The notes beneath the pieces were generated by a model, which did not search any database, was not told where the DNA came from, and worked only from the letters and a program-made list of their open reading frames with translations. Shown one piece after another: positions 35,923 through 44,873 of a DNA stretch of 64,000 nucleotides. The DNA is from Achromobacter spanius (GTDB lineage Bacteria; Pseudomonadota; Gammaproteobacteria; Burkholderiales; Burkholderiaceae_B), in contig NZ_CP121261.1 of NCBI RefSeq assembly GCF_029637605.1, forward strand, positions 1,364,001 through 1,428,000, given 5' to 3'. A program made the translations under genes and the position numbers. The first letter of the stretch is position 1. The number at the start of each line of letters is the position of its first letter.

Positions 35923-36153
35923 CGAATTCTCCTTGTTATCAATCGGCGAGATGCTACCGCAATCATTCTTGCGAAGCTGCAAGCAAAGTTTCCAATGCAG
36001 ACACAATGCGGCGCGTCCGCTTGCAAGCAGAAGAAACGCGGGATGCTCGACATCAGGTCACAAAACGCGCGCGATCTGTCACAAGTCTTTATATAATTCC
36101 TGGAAATTAGCTTATTACCCAAAATCCAATAACGAGCTACGGAGCAGGCAGCC

Positions 36154-36858
36154 ATGACCCCACGGTCCTTTCGCGCCACGCTGCTGTCAGGTCTGCTGTG
36201 CGCGACGCTTGCGCACGCGCAGGACGCGCCTGACGGCAAACAAATCAGCATTCAAGGCGCGAACGGCGCCCCCGCCTGTATCACCTGTCACGGCGCGCAC
36301 GGCGAAGGCAACCCCGCCGCGGGCTTTCCGCAACTGGCGGGTATCGGCGCCCGGTACCTGGCGGAACAACTGGAAGCCATGGCAAATGGCTCGCGCGTAA
36401 GCCCCATCATGGCCGCGACAGCCAAGGCCCTGAGTCCCGCGCAGCAAGACGCCGTGGCCCGCTATTACGCAGGGCTGCCCTCGCCGCTCAATACCGACCG
36501 CCTGGCCGCGACGGCCATGCACCCCGTCAAGCCGGCCGACACCGGCGCCTGGCTGGCCACGCGCGGCGCCTGGGACAAGAACGTACCCGCCTGTAATCAG
36601 TGCCACGGGCCAGGAGGAATCGGCGTAGGCGAAAACTTTCCAAGCCTGGCGGGCCAACCGGCCGCCTATATCGCCGGCCAGTTGCGCGCATGGCAACAAG
36701 GCCAGCGCCCGCCCGGCCCCTTGGGCTTGATGCCCGCCGTGGCTACCCGCCTGACCGATGCGGAAATCGACGCCGTGTCGGCGTACTACGCCGGCCTGCC
36801 CGCCGCCGCGGACCTCGTCGCCACGCAATCGCCCGCCAACCAGGGGAAGAAGCCATGA
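36154..36858 (+). CDS. tsdB: Diheme cytochrome c TsdB (redox partner of TsdA)
   Basis: A 234-residue periplasmic cytochrome with two heme-binding motifs, CITCH (42-46) and CNQCH (147-151), in a c4-like tandem of two domains. The signal peptide ends near AHAQ (residue 23). Its stop overlaps the start of the TsdA gene by four bases (ATGA). In organisms with TsdBA, TsdB accepts the electrons from thiosulfate oxidation. A TATAAT at 36092-36097 may be part of the promoter. Assignment as TsdB rests mainly on the neighbour. Confidence 0.85.
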   Translation: MTPRSFRATLLSGLLCATLAHAQDAPDGKQISIQGANGAPACITCHGAHGEGNPAAGFPQLAGIGARYLAEQLEAMANGSRVSPIMAATAKALSPAQQDAVARYYAGLPSPLNTDRLAATAMHPVKPADTGAWLATRGAWDKNVPACNQCHGPGGIGVGENFPSLAGQPAAYIAGQLRAWQQGQRPPGPLGLMPAVATRLTDAEIDAVSAYYAGLPAAADLVATQSPANQGKKP

Positions 36859-37799
36859 AGCGCTATTCGATTTCCCGCGCGGTGCGTGGGGCCGGGTTCG
36901 CCAGCGCCCTGTTCACGTTGTTCTTCGCGCCTTTCGCCACCCACGCGGCCGACACTCGCCCCACCTTCACGCCACCGTCCGCGGCCTCGTTGCCGGACAC
37001 CGAATTCGGCAAGATCGTGCGCCAGGGCGAACAGATCTTTCTGCATACCCCGCAAATGGCGGGCAAGTTCGTAGGCAATAACTTGAACTGCGTGAGTTGC
37101 CACCTGGATGCCGGACGCAGGCCCGATTCCGCGCCGATGTGGGCAGCCTACGTGCTCTATCCGGCCTATCGCGCCAAGAACGAACACGTCAACACGCTGG
37201 CTGAACGCCTGCAGGGCTGTTTTCGTTTCAGCATGAACGGCAAGGCCCCGGCGGCGGACGATCCGGTCCTGACGGCATTGCAAAGCTATATGTTCTGGCT
37301 GGCCAGCAAGGCGCCAACGGGCGTGGCGTTGCAAGGCCAGGGTTACCGCAAACTACCCGCGCCCGCACAAAAGGCGGACTACGTGCGCGGCAGCGAAGTC
37401 TATGCGCAGTACTGCGCGGTATGCCACGGGGCCCAAGGCCAGGGGCAGAAGAACGGCAAGCACTGGGTCTTTCCGGCGCTATGGGGCGCCGACTCGTTCA
37501 ATTGGGGGGCTGGCATGCACCAGATCGGCAACGCCGCCGGCTTCATCAAGGCCAACATGCCCTTGGGCCAGGGGGGCATGCTGAGCGATCAGGAAGCCTG
37601 GGACGTGGCCTACTTCATGAATGCGCACGAGCGTCCACAAGACCCGCGCTACACCGAATCGGTTGCGGCAACACGCGCCAAATACCATGACTCGGACGAT
37701 TCCCTATACGGCATCGAAGTCAATGGCCATCTGTTGGGTAGCGACGCTCCCCCGCCGGGCGGCACGCTGATCCAGGCGAAAGCCAAACCCGCGGGTTGA
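36855..37799 (+). CDS. tsdA: Thiosulfate dehydrogenase (tetrathionate-forming) TsdA
   Basis: A 314-residue periplasmic diheme enzyme joining two thiosulfates into tetrathionate. Signal peptide to about residue 31 (THAAD). Heme 1 is bound by Cys79, Cys82 and His83 (LNCVSCHLDAG). Cys122 in LQGCFRFSMNG corresponds to the cysteine that ligates the active-site heme iron in characterised TsdA. Heme 2 is bound by Cys187, Cys190 and His191 (CAVCH), with Met235 in ANMPLGQG as the likely distal ligand. The segment VLYPAYRAKN is also conserved in TsdA. Translationally coupled to tsdB. All key residues are present. Confidence 0.9.
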   Translation: MKRYSISRAVRGAGFASALFTLFFAPFATHAADTRPTFTPPSAASLPDTEFGKIVRQGEQIFLHTPQMAGKFVGNNLNCVSCHLDAGRRPDSAPMWAAYVLYPAYRAKNEHVNTLAERLQGCFRFSMNGKAPAADDPVLTALQSYMFWLASKAPTGVALQGQGYRKLPAPAQKADYVRGSEVYAQYCAVCHGAQGQGQKNGKHWVFPALWGADSFNWGAGMHQIGNAAGFIKANMPLGQGGMLSDQEAWDVAYFMNAHERPQDPRYTESVAATRAKYHDSDDSLYGIEVNGHLLGSDAPPPGGTLIQAKAKPAG

Positions 37800-37913
37800 G
37801 TCACATCAACCCGAAGGACATGAAAAAACATGCGGCGCGGCATCGGGTTTTCCCCTGCCGCGCCGCGTGATTTGCTAGACTTCCGGTCTTAGCATCACAC
37901 GCCGGTCATATTC

Positions 37914-38546
37914 ATGCACGCCAACCCCGGAAACGTCTTCATGGTCGTCGCGCCCAGCGGCGCGGGCAAGTCCAGCCTGGTGAAGGCCTTGCTTCAGCAA
38001 GACCCTTCCATCGAACTTTCCATCTCCTGCACCACGCGCGCGCCCCGGCCCGGCGAAGAAGATGGCCGTGAATACCGCTTCGTTTCCACCGAAGACTTCA
38101 GGCAGATGCGCGACGCGCAGAATTTGCTGGAATGGGCCGAAGTGCATGGCAATTTCTACGGCACGCCGCGCGACCGCATCGACACCGCCACGCGCGAAGG
38201 GCGCGACGTTCTGCTTGAAATCGATTGGCAAGGCGCACGCCAGGTAAAACAGCGTTTCCCGGGGGCAATCGGCATTTTCGTGCTGCCGCCGTCGATTGAT
38301 GAACTGGAAAACCGTTTGAAGGCGCGCGGCCAGGATGAACCACAGGTGATCGCGCGCCGGCTGATGGCCGCGGGCGGTGAAATCGCCCACGCGCCAGAAT
38401 GCGAATATGTTATTATTAATCAAGAATTTAGCGTAGCCTTGTCGGAACTGATACAAATAGTCAGTGCCGCGCGGCTGCGTTTTTCGTCTCAGGCCGCCCG
38501 GCACGCTCAGTTGTTCTCGCAACTTGGCATCCCCGCCGAGCACTGA
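37914..38546 (+). CDS. gmk: Guanylate kinase
   Basis: A 210-residue cytoplasmic kinase converting GMP to GDP with ATP. P-loop [10 protein letters not shown] near residue 13, the GMP-binding [17 protein letters not shown] and the [10 protein letters not shown] segment, then [13 protein letters not shown]. First gene of gmk-rpoZ-spoT, an arrangement that links GTP supply to (p)ppGpp metabolism. About 45 bp separate it from rpoZ. Confidence 0.96.
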   Translation: MHANPGNVFMVVAPSGAGKSSLVKALLQQDPSIELSISCTTRAPRPGEEDGREYRFVSTEDFRQMRDAQNLLEWAEVHGNFYGTPRDRIDTATREGRDVLLEIDWQGARQVKQRFPGAIGIFVLPPSIDELENRLKARGQDEPQVIARRLMAAGGEIAHAPECEYVIINQEFSVALSELIQIVSAARLRFSSQAARHAQLFSQLGIPAEH

Positions 38547-38591
38547 GCCGACTGCATTCTCTCCAATAATCCATCAGCACCAGGTGTCCTA

Positions 38592-38795
38592 ATGGCTCGC
38601 ATTACCGTTGAAGACTGTCTGAATCAAATCCCCAACCGTTTCAAGCTCACGCTGGCCGCGACGTATCGCGCCCGCGAGTTGGCGCAAGGCCATGCCCCGC
38701 GCCTGGACAGCAAAGACAAGCCCACGGTCACTGCTCTGCGCGAAATCGCGGGCGGCCTAACCGGCGTGGAAATGCTGCGTAAAGTTCCCACCTGA
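38592..38795 (+). CDS. rpoZ: RNA polymerase omega subunit
   Basis: A 67-residue protein beginning [19 protein letters not shown], the diagnostic omega N-terminus. It helps assemble the beta' subunit and, in proteobacteria, contributes to a ppGpp binding site on RNA polymerase. It sits directly upstream of spoT as in many proteobacteria. Slightly shorter than the E. coli protein, normal for the group. Confidence 0.96.
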   Translation: MARITVEDCLNQIPNRFKLTLAATYRARELAQGHAPRLDSKDKPTVTALREIAGGLTGVEMLRKVPT

Positions 38796-38817
38796 TACTC
38801 TCCGGGGGGCGGCAAGT

Positions 38818-41112
38818 ATGGCTTTTCCCGGGCTGAAGTACGCTTCATCTGGTCTGCTTGCCGCGCTACGTGCCGGCTCCCGTCTTGGGCGCCGCACGGG
38901 TAAGAAAAGCAAGAACCTCGCTACGCCACCGTCCGTCGCTGCACAAGAAGCGGCGGACGCAACTGCTTCGCCGGTTGCTTCGCTGGCGCCGCTGACCGAA
39001 ATCATCGGCAGCTATCTCGATCCCAAAGATGTAGAACGTGTGCGCGAAGCCTATCGCTTCGCAGATCAGGCGCACCTGGGCCAGTTCCGCGCCAGCGGTT
39101 CACCCTACATCTCGCACCCCATCGCCGTCACCGAAATCTGCGCAGGCTGGAAGCTCGACGTCAACGCGTTGTCGGCCGCCCTGCTGCATGACGTGATGGA
39201 AGACCAGGGCATCGCCAAGCACGAGCTTGCCGAACGCTTTGGTCCTGAAGTCGCCGAGCTGGTTGACGGCCTGTCCAAACTGGACCGCCTGGACTTCGCC
39301 ACGAAGGCCGAACAACAAGCTGAAAGTTTCCGCAAGATGCTGCTGGCGATGGCGCGCGACGTGCGCGTCATTCTCATCAAGCTGGCCGACCGCTTGCACA
39401 ACATGCGCACGCTGGACGCGGTCAACCCCGAAAAGCGCCGGCGCATCGCCCGCGAAACGCTTGACATCTATGCGCCCATTGCACATCGCCTGGGCCTGAA
39501 CCTGCTGTTCCGCGAACTGCAAGACCTGTGCTTCGCGGCCATGTACCCGAACCGCTATCAGGTGCTGTACAAGGCCGTGCTGGCCGCGCGCGGCAATCGC
39601 CGCGAAGTCATCACCAAGATTGCCGATTCAGTGCGGGCGTCTCTGCCCGCCGCCGGTATTGAAGCCGAAGTCACGGGCCGCGAGAAAACGCTTTATGGCA
39701 TCTACCGCAAGATGGTGGACCAGAAGAAGTCGTTTTCCGACGTGCTCGACATCTATGGCTTTCGGGTCATCGTTCATACCCTGCCCGAGTGCTATCTGGC
39801 GCTGGGCACGCTGCACCAACTGTATCGACCCGTACCCGGCAAGTTCAAGGACTACATCGCCATTCCCAAGGTGAACGGCTATCAGTCCTTGCACACCACG
39901 CTGGTCGGCCCCTACGGCACGCCGGTGGAATTCCAGTTTCGCACGCGCGACATGCATCACGTGGCCGAAGAAGGCGTGGCCTCGCACTGGCTGTACAAGG
40001 GCGCGGACCTGACGCTGAACGACCTGCAAAAGCGTACCCATCAATGGCTGCAGTCGCTGCTGGACATTCAAAGCCAGACGGGCGATTCCGGCGAATTCCT
40101 TGAACACGTCAAGGTCGATCTGTTCCCGGATGCCGTCTACGTGTTCACCCCACGCGGCAAGATCATTTCGCTGCCACGCGGCGCTACGCCCGTGGACTTT
40201 GCCTACGCCATCCACACCGACATCGGCAACCAGGCCGTGGCGGCCAAGGTAAATGGCGAGTTCGTTCCGCTGCGCACCGAGCTCAACAGCGGCGATACGG
40301 TGGAAATCGTCACCTCGCCCGCCTCGCGCCCGAACGCGCAGTGGCTCAATTACGTACGCACCGGCCGCGCGCGCTCTGAAATCCGGCACTACCTGCGCAC
40401 CGTCAAGTACGAAGAATCGGTGGCGTTCGGTGAACGCTTGCTAAGCCAGGCCTTGCAAGAACTGCACATGCCGATGCCTGCCACCGATGACCCCGCCTGG
40501 CAGAAGTTGGCGCGCAGCACCGGCGCCAGCTCGCGCGAGGAAATCCTGGCCGATATCGGTCTGGGCAAACGCCTGGCCGCCGTGGTTGCCCGCCGGTTTG
40601 CGCCCGAACACCAATTGGTCGCCACTACGGCGGCGGCGGTGGACGAGCTGACTTCCGCGCGCAGCGCCCCCATTCTGATCCAAGGCAACGAAGGCCAGGC
40701 CGTGCAGTTGGCGCCCTGCTGCGGTCCGTTGCCGGGCGACCCGATCGTGGCGGGCATGCGCATGGGCCACGGCCTGGTGGTACACACCGCCGACTGCCCG
40801 GTGGCCATGCGCCAACGCCTGCGCGAACCCGAGCGTTGGATCAACGTGGCCTGGGACGCTCACACCGCCAAGCACCTGGCCACGCGCCTGGACATCATCA
40901 CCCGCAACGAACGCGGCGTGCTGGGCCGGCTGGCCGCGGAAGTTACCGCGGCCGACGCCAACATCATGCACGTGACGATGCACGACGATGCGGTGTCCAC
41001 GGTGTCCTTGCACCTGACCATTCAGGTCGACAGCCGCAAGCATCTGGCTCAGGTCATCCGCGCCATTCGCCATGTGCCGCAGGTGCAGAAGATCGTTCGG
41101 GTGAAAGGCTGA
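38818..41112 (+). CDS. spoT: Bifunctional (p)ppGpp synthetase/hydrolase SpoT
   Basis: A 764-residue RelA/SpoT homologue. The hydrolase HD domain is intact (His100 in YISHPIAV, His124-Asp125 in LLHDVMED). The synthetase domain has YGFRVIVHTLPECYLALG, shortened here, and YIAIPKVNGYQSLHT. A TGS domain (about 400-460) and a C-terminal ACT domain (about 690-764) follow. An intact HD motif separates it from the monofunctional RelA paralogue expected elsewhere. The first 55 residues are poorly conserved and basic; a shorter start is possible. Third gene of the gmk-rpoZ-spoT group. Confidence 0.96.
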   Translation: MAFPGLKYASSGLLAALRAGSRLGRRTGKKSKNLATPPSVAAQEAADATASPVASLAPLTEIIGSYLDPKDVERVREAYRFADQAHLGQFRASGSPYISHPIAVTEICAGWKLDVNALSAALLHDVMEDQGIAKHELAERFGPEVAELVDGLSKLDRLDFATKAEQQAESFRKMLLAMARDVRVILIKLADRLHNMRTLDAVNPEKRRRIARETLDIYAPIAHRLGLNLLFRELQDLCFAAMYPNRYQVLYKAVLAARGNRREVITKIADSVRASLPAAGIEAEVTGREKTLYGIYRKMVDQKKSFSDVLDIYGFRVIVHTLPECYLALGTLHQLYRPVPGKFKDYIAIPKVNGYQSLHTTLVGPYGTPVEFQFRTRDMHHVAEEGVASHWLYKGADLTLNDLQKRTHQWLQSLLDIQSQTGDSGEFLEHVKVDLFPDAVYVFTPRGKIISLPRGATPVDFAYAIHTDIGNQAVAAKVNGEFVPLRTELNSGDTVEIVTSPASRPNAQWLNYVRTGRARSEIRHYLRTVKYEESVAFGERLLSQALQELHMPMPATDDPAWQKLARSTGASSREEILADIGLGKRLAAVVARRFAPEHQLVATTAAAVDELTSARSAPILIQGNEGQAVQLAPCCGPLPGDPIVAGMRMGHGLVVHTADCPVAMRQRLREPERWINVAWDAHTAKHLATRLDIITRNERGVLGRLAAEVTAADANIMHVTMHDDAVSTVSLHLTIQVDSRKHLAQVIRAIRHVPQVQKIVRVKG

Positions 41113-41142
41113 CGCCATTGCTTCACAACCCGCCGCAGGGCA

Positions 41143-41173
41143 CAAAAAAAACCAGCAACATGCTGGTTTTTTT
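41143..41173. terminator. Bidirectional terminator between spoT and glnQ
   Basis: ACCAGCA-ACA-TGCTGGT flanked by an A-run on the left and a run of seven T on the right. It serves both converging operons. Confidence 0.9.
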
Positions 41174-41194
41174 ACGCCATGACTGAATCGCGCC

Positions 41195-41923
41195 TCAGGT
41201 CACGTGCTGCAGGAAATCCTTCAAACGCTGGCTGGGCGGGTTGCTCAGTAGTTCAGCTGGCGGTCCATCGTGCGCGATTATTCCCGCGTCGATGAAGATA
41301 AGCCGGCTGCCGACCTTGCGCGCGAATTCCATTTCGTGGGTCACGACCACCATCGTCATGCCCTCTTCCGCCAAGTCCCGCATCACCTTCAGCACTTCGT
41401 GACGCAGTTCGGGGTCGAGCGCCGAGGTGGGCTCGTCGAACAACATCAGCTTGGGCTTGATGGCCAGGGCGCGGGCAATGGCCACGCGCTGTTGCTGGCC
41501 GCCGGACAGCTCCGCCGGGTAGTGGTGCATGCGTTCCGCCAAGCCCACCTTGTCCAGCAATTCCTCAGCCAGCTTGCGCGCTTCGCGACGCGGCTGGCCG
41601 CGCGTATGCACGGGGCCGAACATCACGTTTTCCAACGCGGTCATCTGCGGGAACAGGTTGAACTGCTGGAACACCATGCCGGCTTCGCGGCGGATCTCGC
41701 GCACCTGCGCCGTATCGCCCTTGACGCTCAAACCATCCACCAGCAGGTCACCGCCATTGATGGTTTCCAGCACATTGATGCATCGCAGGAAGGTGGATTT
41801 GCCAGAGCCCGACGGGCCGACCACCACCACGACCTCGCCCGCGTCGATATTCAGCGAAATGCCGTTCAGCACCATGGATTCGCCGAAGTTCTTGGTGACG
41901 TTATGAAATTCGACCATGCTCAT
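41195..41923 (-). CDS. glnQ: Glutamine-type amino acid ABC transporter ATP-binding protein
   Basis: A 242-residue ABC ATPase. Walker [10 protein letters not shown], signature [15 protein letters not shown] and Walker [15 protein letters not shown] are intact. The [18 protein letters not shown] segment is characteristic of the polar amino acid (GlnQ/HisP) subfamily. Its start overlaps the permease stop by four bases. Last gene of the glnHPQ operon, which ends at the bidirectional terminator. Confidence 0.93.
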   Translation of the reverse strand: MSMVEFHNVTKNFGESMVLNGISLNIDAGEVVVVVGPSGSGKSTFLRCINVLETINGGDLLVDGLSVKGDTAQVREIRREAGMVFQQFNLFPQMTALENVMFGPVHTRGQPRREARKLAEELLDKVGLAERMHHYPAELSGGQQQRVAIARALAIKPKLMLFDEPTSALDPELRHEVLKVMRDLAEEGMTMVVVTHEMEFARKVGSRLIFIDAGIIAHDGPPAELLSNPPSQRLKDFLQHVT

Positions 41924-42576
41924 AGTATGCGCATCCTTCTTTCCACCAGGTGCAGGCTCAGCGCCATCAGGCCGGTCAGGATCAGGTAGACGATCGCCAC
42001 AGCGGACCAGATTTCAACAGCGCGGAAGTTACTGGCCATGATTTCTTGGCCCTGGCGTGTGAGTTCAGCCACGCCAATCACGATGAATAGCGACGAATCC
42101 TTCAAGCTGATGATGCACTGGTTGCCCAGCGGCGGGATCATGCGGCGAAACGCCACCGGTCCGATGATGTGGAACAAGATCTTGTGAAACGGCAAGCCCA
42201 TTGCTTGCCCGGCTTCCTTCAGCCCCTTATGCACGGACAGCAGCGCACCCCGCACGATTTCAGAGATGTAGGCACCCGAGTTGATGATCAGGGTGACGAT
42301 GGCCGCCCACTCGGCATCCACCCGGATATTGGCCAGCAGCGGCAAGGCGAAGTAGATGAACATCACCTGCACGACGATCGGCGTGCCGCGAATGACCGCC
42401 ACATAAACTTGCGCAATCGCCGACAGGACGGGGTGCCCATAAGCCCGGGTCACGCCCGACAACGCCCCCAGCAGGAAACCGCCGACCAATCCCCAGAACG
42501 TGATCTTGATGGTCATCAGCGTACCCTCAAGCAGATTGGGTATCGCGTCTTGGATTACAGCCCAGTCAAATTCCAC
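41920..42576 (-). CDS. glnP: Glutamine-type amino acid ABC transporter permease
   Basis: A 218-residue inner-membrane permease with about five transmembrane helices and the HisM/GlnP family EAA-like loop ([20 protein letters not shown]). Only one permease gene is present, so it presumably acts as a homodimer, as in GlnP. The gene order is binding protein, permease, ATPase, with a 97-bp gap after the binding-protein gene. Confidence 0.93.
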   Translation of the reverse strand: MEFDWAVIQDAIPNLLEGTLMTIKITFWGLVGGFLLGALSGVTRAYGHPVLSAIAQVYVAVIRGTPIVVQVMFIYFALPLLANIRVDAEWAAIVTLIINSGAYISEIVRGALLSVHKGLKEAGQAMGLPFHKILFHIIGPVAFRRMIPPLGNQCIISLKDSSLFIVIGVAELTRQGQEIMASNFRAVEIWSAVAIVYLILTGLMALSLHLVERRMRIL

Positions 42577-42673
42577 GGTAGTCCCCCCAAGGCGCCGTCA
42601 TGCGCCGCATCATCGCGGCGCCGCCCGCTCACTTCATTGCGGACGGCGCCTGAAGCAATGCTATGCCCGGTGC

Positions 42674-43426
42674 TTACGGCTTCTTGCCGAACCACTTTTC
42701 ATAGATGGCGTCGTACTGGCCGTTGGCTTTCAGCGTGGCCAAGGCCTTGTTCACCTGCGGGACAAGCTCGCTGCCCTTGGGGAAGGCGATGCCGTAGAAG
42801 TCGCCGCTCTTGACCGAACCGATCACCCTGACGCGGCCCTTGCCCGCCGTGTTGGCGTAGTACTGCACGTTGGGCGTGTCATGCACGGCGGCATCCACGC
42901 GGCCCGTGGCCAGTTCAAGATAGGCGTTGTCGATGTTGGGGAACAGCTTGAGCTTGGCGTCCGGCACCTGCGCTCTCAGGAAATCCACGGTAGCCGTACC
43001 GGTCTTGACGGCAACGGTCTTGCCCGCGAGGGACTTGGCGTCTTTGATGTCGGTGTTCTTGTCGCTGACCAGAATGGCCAGGCCGCTTTCATAGTACGGA
43101 TCCGAGAAGTCGATGACCTTCTTGCGGTCGTCCCGGATCGTGATGCCCGCGAGCGCGGCGTCGATGTTCTTCGTTTGCAGGCCCGGAATGATGCCGTTGA
43201 AATCCATCGGCTGAAGCTTGTACTTCAGGTTGAGTTCCTTGGCGATGGCGGCCCAGAGATCCACATCAAAGCCCACATAGGTATTACCCTGCTTGAACTC
43301 GAACGGCACGAAAGCGGTATCGGTGGCCACCACCAATTCCTTGCCCTGGGCTTGCGCGCCGGACACGGCGCCGAACATGGCCACGGACAGGCCGACCAAG
43401 GCGGCGGCGACTTTACGTTTGATCAT
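42674..43426 (-). CDS. glnH: Glutamine-type amino acid ABC transporter substrate-binding protein
   Basis: A 250-residue periplasmic family-3 solute-binding protein. The start at 43426 has an AGGAG ribosome site and gives a signal peptide ending near AQAQ (residue 27). The mature protein has [20 protein letters not shown], the arginine motif [16 protein letters not shown] and [13 protein letters not shown], all typical of GlnH-like proteins; glutamine is the likely ligand but close relatives bind other polar amino acids. First gene of glnHPQ, divergent from the C45 hydrolase gene. Confidence 0.92.
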   Translation of the reverse strand: MIKRKVAAALVGLSVAMFGAVSGAQAQGKELVVATDTAFVPFEFKQGNTYVGFDVDLWAAIAKELNLKYKLQPMDFNGIIPGLQTKNIDAALAGITIRDDRKKVIDFSDPYYESGLAILVSDKNTDIKDAKSLAGKTVAVKTGTATVDFLRAQVPDAKLKLFPNIDNAYLELATGRVDAAVHDTPNVQYYANTAGKGRVRVIGSVKSGDFYGIAFPKGSELVPQVNKALATLKANGQYDAIYEKWFGKKP

Positions 43427-43593
43427 GAAACTCTCCTCGTGGGGACCGTCGGCTCCCCGGGTTGTTGTAGGGGCATGATTCCTTGGCGGCCCCGGGGTCT
43501 CCGGCAACCGCTTATCGGCGATCTTAACGCATGCGTCCCCACCCGGCAGAGCTTAGAAAAATTACAATCCGCATGACACCCCGGAGAATCCCC

Positions 43594-44628
43594 ATGCCCT
43601 ACAAATATGGACGCATTGCCGGAAACCGGCGCGAAGTTGGCCAGGCGCTGGGCAAACTGGCGCGCCCCATGATGTCGGCGTACCTGAATCAAAGCAGCAC
43701 TTGGGAAGCGCTGCGGCGCTGGCGTGAGCACCCCTACGTGGATGAGCTGGGGCAGCAGGCCCAGGCGGCGCTACCGGAGATATGGGAAGAGCTCGAAGGG
43801 CTTGCCGACGGCCTGCGCATGCCCGTGAAAGACGTGCTGCTTTGGAATTGCCGTGGCGACTTGCTGCACAGCACCACCGACGGCTGCACGTCCGTTGCAC
43901 TGAAAGGCGCGGACGGCACCCGCTGGATCGGGCATAACGAAGACGGCGACCCCTACTTGTATGGACGCTGCCATTTGGTTGATGTGGCCCTGGACGACGC
44001 GCCCGGCTATGTCAGCTTCTATTACCCGGGTTCGTTGCCCGGTCATACATTCGGCGCCAATCGGGCCGGCTTGGTGCAAACCATCAATAATCTGCGCACC
44101 CGCCTGCGCCAACCGGGCGTACCACGCATGTTCCTGGCGCGCGCGGTGCTGGACTGCGCGACGTTGGATGACGCCGTCGCCCTGCTTCAAGATCTGCCGC
44201 ATTCCGGCGGCTTCCACCACATGCTGGGCAGCGCAACGGACCCACGCCTGATCAGCGCCGAGGCGGCGCCAGGATCGGTGTCCGTGATGGACATCGGCAC
44301 GCGCTACGGCCACGCCAACCACATGGTCCACGCCAAAGCGCGCGAGCAGCCGCAAGTGATCACGGAATCATCGCGCGACCGCCAAAACCGGATCGAGGGC
44401 ATCGTGGATGGCTGGTCGCCTGAAACCGGCAGCGCGGACATGCTGACCGCGCTGCACGACACGCTGGGCGCCCTGCCGATCTTGCGCACCGACGCGGCTG
44501 ACCCGGACGGTGAAAATACCTTGGCGACCGCAATGTTTGAAATCCGCGACGACGAGGTCACGTTGCGGGTCTATGACCGCAGGAAAATAGCGGACATCGC
44601 GCTGGATGTGATGTCGGACCCGGAATAG
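43594..44628 (+). CDS. C45 family autoproteolytic acyltransferase/hydrolase
   Basis: A 344-residue Ntn-hydrolase of the family of isopenicillin-N acyltransferase (peptidase C45). The nucleophile is Cys98, immediately after Gly97 in TTDGCTSVALKG; cleavage of this Gly-Cys bond would expose the active cysteine. The motif WIGHNEDGDPYL and the later GANRAGLVQTINNL support the fold. The start at 43594 has a CGGAGAA ribosome site nine bases upstream. Bacterial members hydrolyse amide bonds in diverse N-acyl compounds, and a role in scavenging is inferred. Natural substrate unknown. Confidence 0.88.
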   Translation: MPYKYGRIAGNRREVGQALGKLARPMMSAYLNQSSTWEALRRWREHPYVDELGQQAQAALPEIWEELEGLADGLRMPVKDVLLWNCRGDLLHSTTDGCTSVALKGADGTRWIGHNEDGDPYLYGRCHLVDVALDDAPGYVSFYYPGSLPGHTFGANRAGLVQTINNLRTRLRQPGVPRMFLARAVLDCATLDDAVALLQDLPHSGGFHHMLGSATDPRLISAEAAPGSVSVMDIGTRYGHANHMVHAKAREQPQVITESSRDRQNRIEGIVDGWSPETGSADMLTALHDTLGALPILRTDAADPDGENTLATAMFEIRDDEVTLRVYDRRKIADIALDVMSDPE

Positions 44629-44638
44629 CCGGTGATGG

Positions 44639-44865
44639 GTAGGATGGGTGTAGCGCGCACCGCCCTGAAACAGGGAATTGATGTTGAACGCGCGCAACCC
44701 ATCAAGCGGTGATTGAGCTGTGGCTGAATCGGCCACAATCTCTGTGCCTGAATCCGCCACAAGCTCCATGGCTGATTTGGCCACACGGCCACCGCCGCCT
44801 GATGGGTTGCGCGCGTTGTGCGTCGGGGTTCTTGCCTAGAAGCTATCGCGCTTCACCCATCCTAC
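44639..44865. repeat. Solo composite palindromic element (227 bp)
   Basis: A single copy related to the 221-bp units: it begins GTAGGATGGGTGTAGCGCG and ends CGCGCTTCACCCATCCTAC, with inner CGCGCGCAACCCATCAAGC and GATGGGTTGCGCGCG. The middle is different: it holds three imperfect 24-bp copies of a GGCTGAATCGGCCACAA-like sequence at about 44720-44790. It fills the gap between the C45 gene and the oxoprolinase-type gene. Confidence 0.88.
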
Positions 44866-44873
44866 GTACACCG

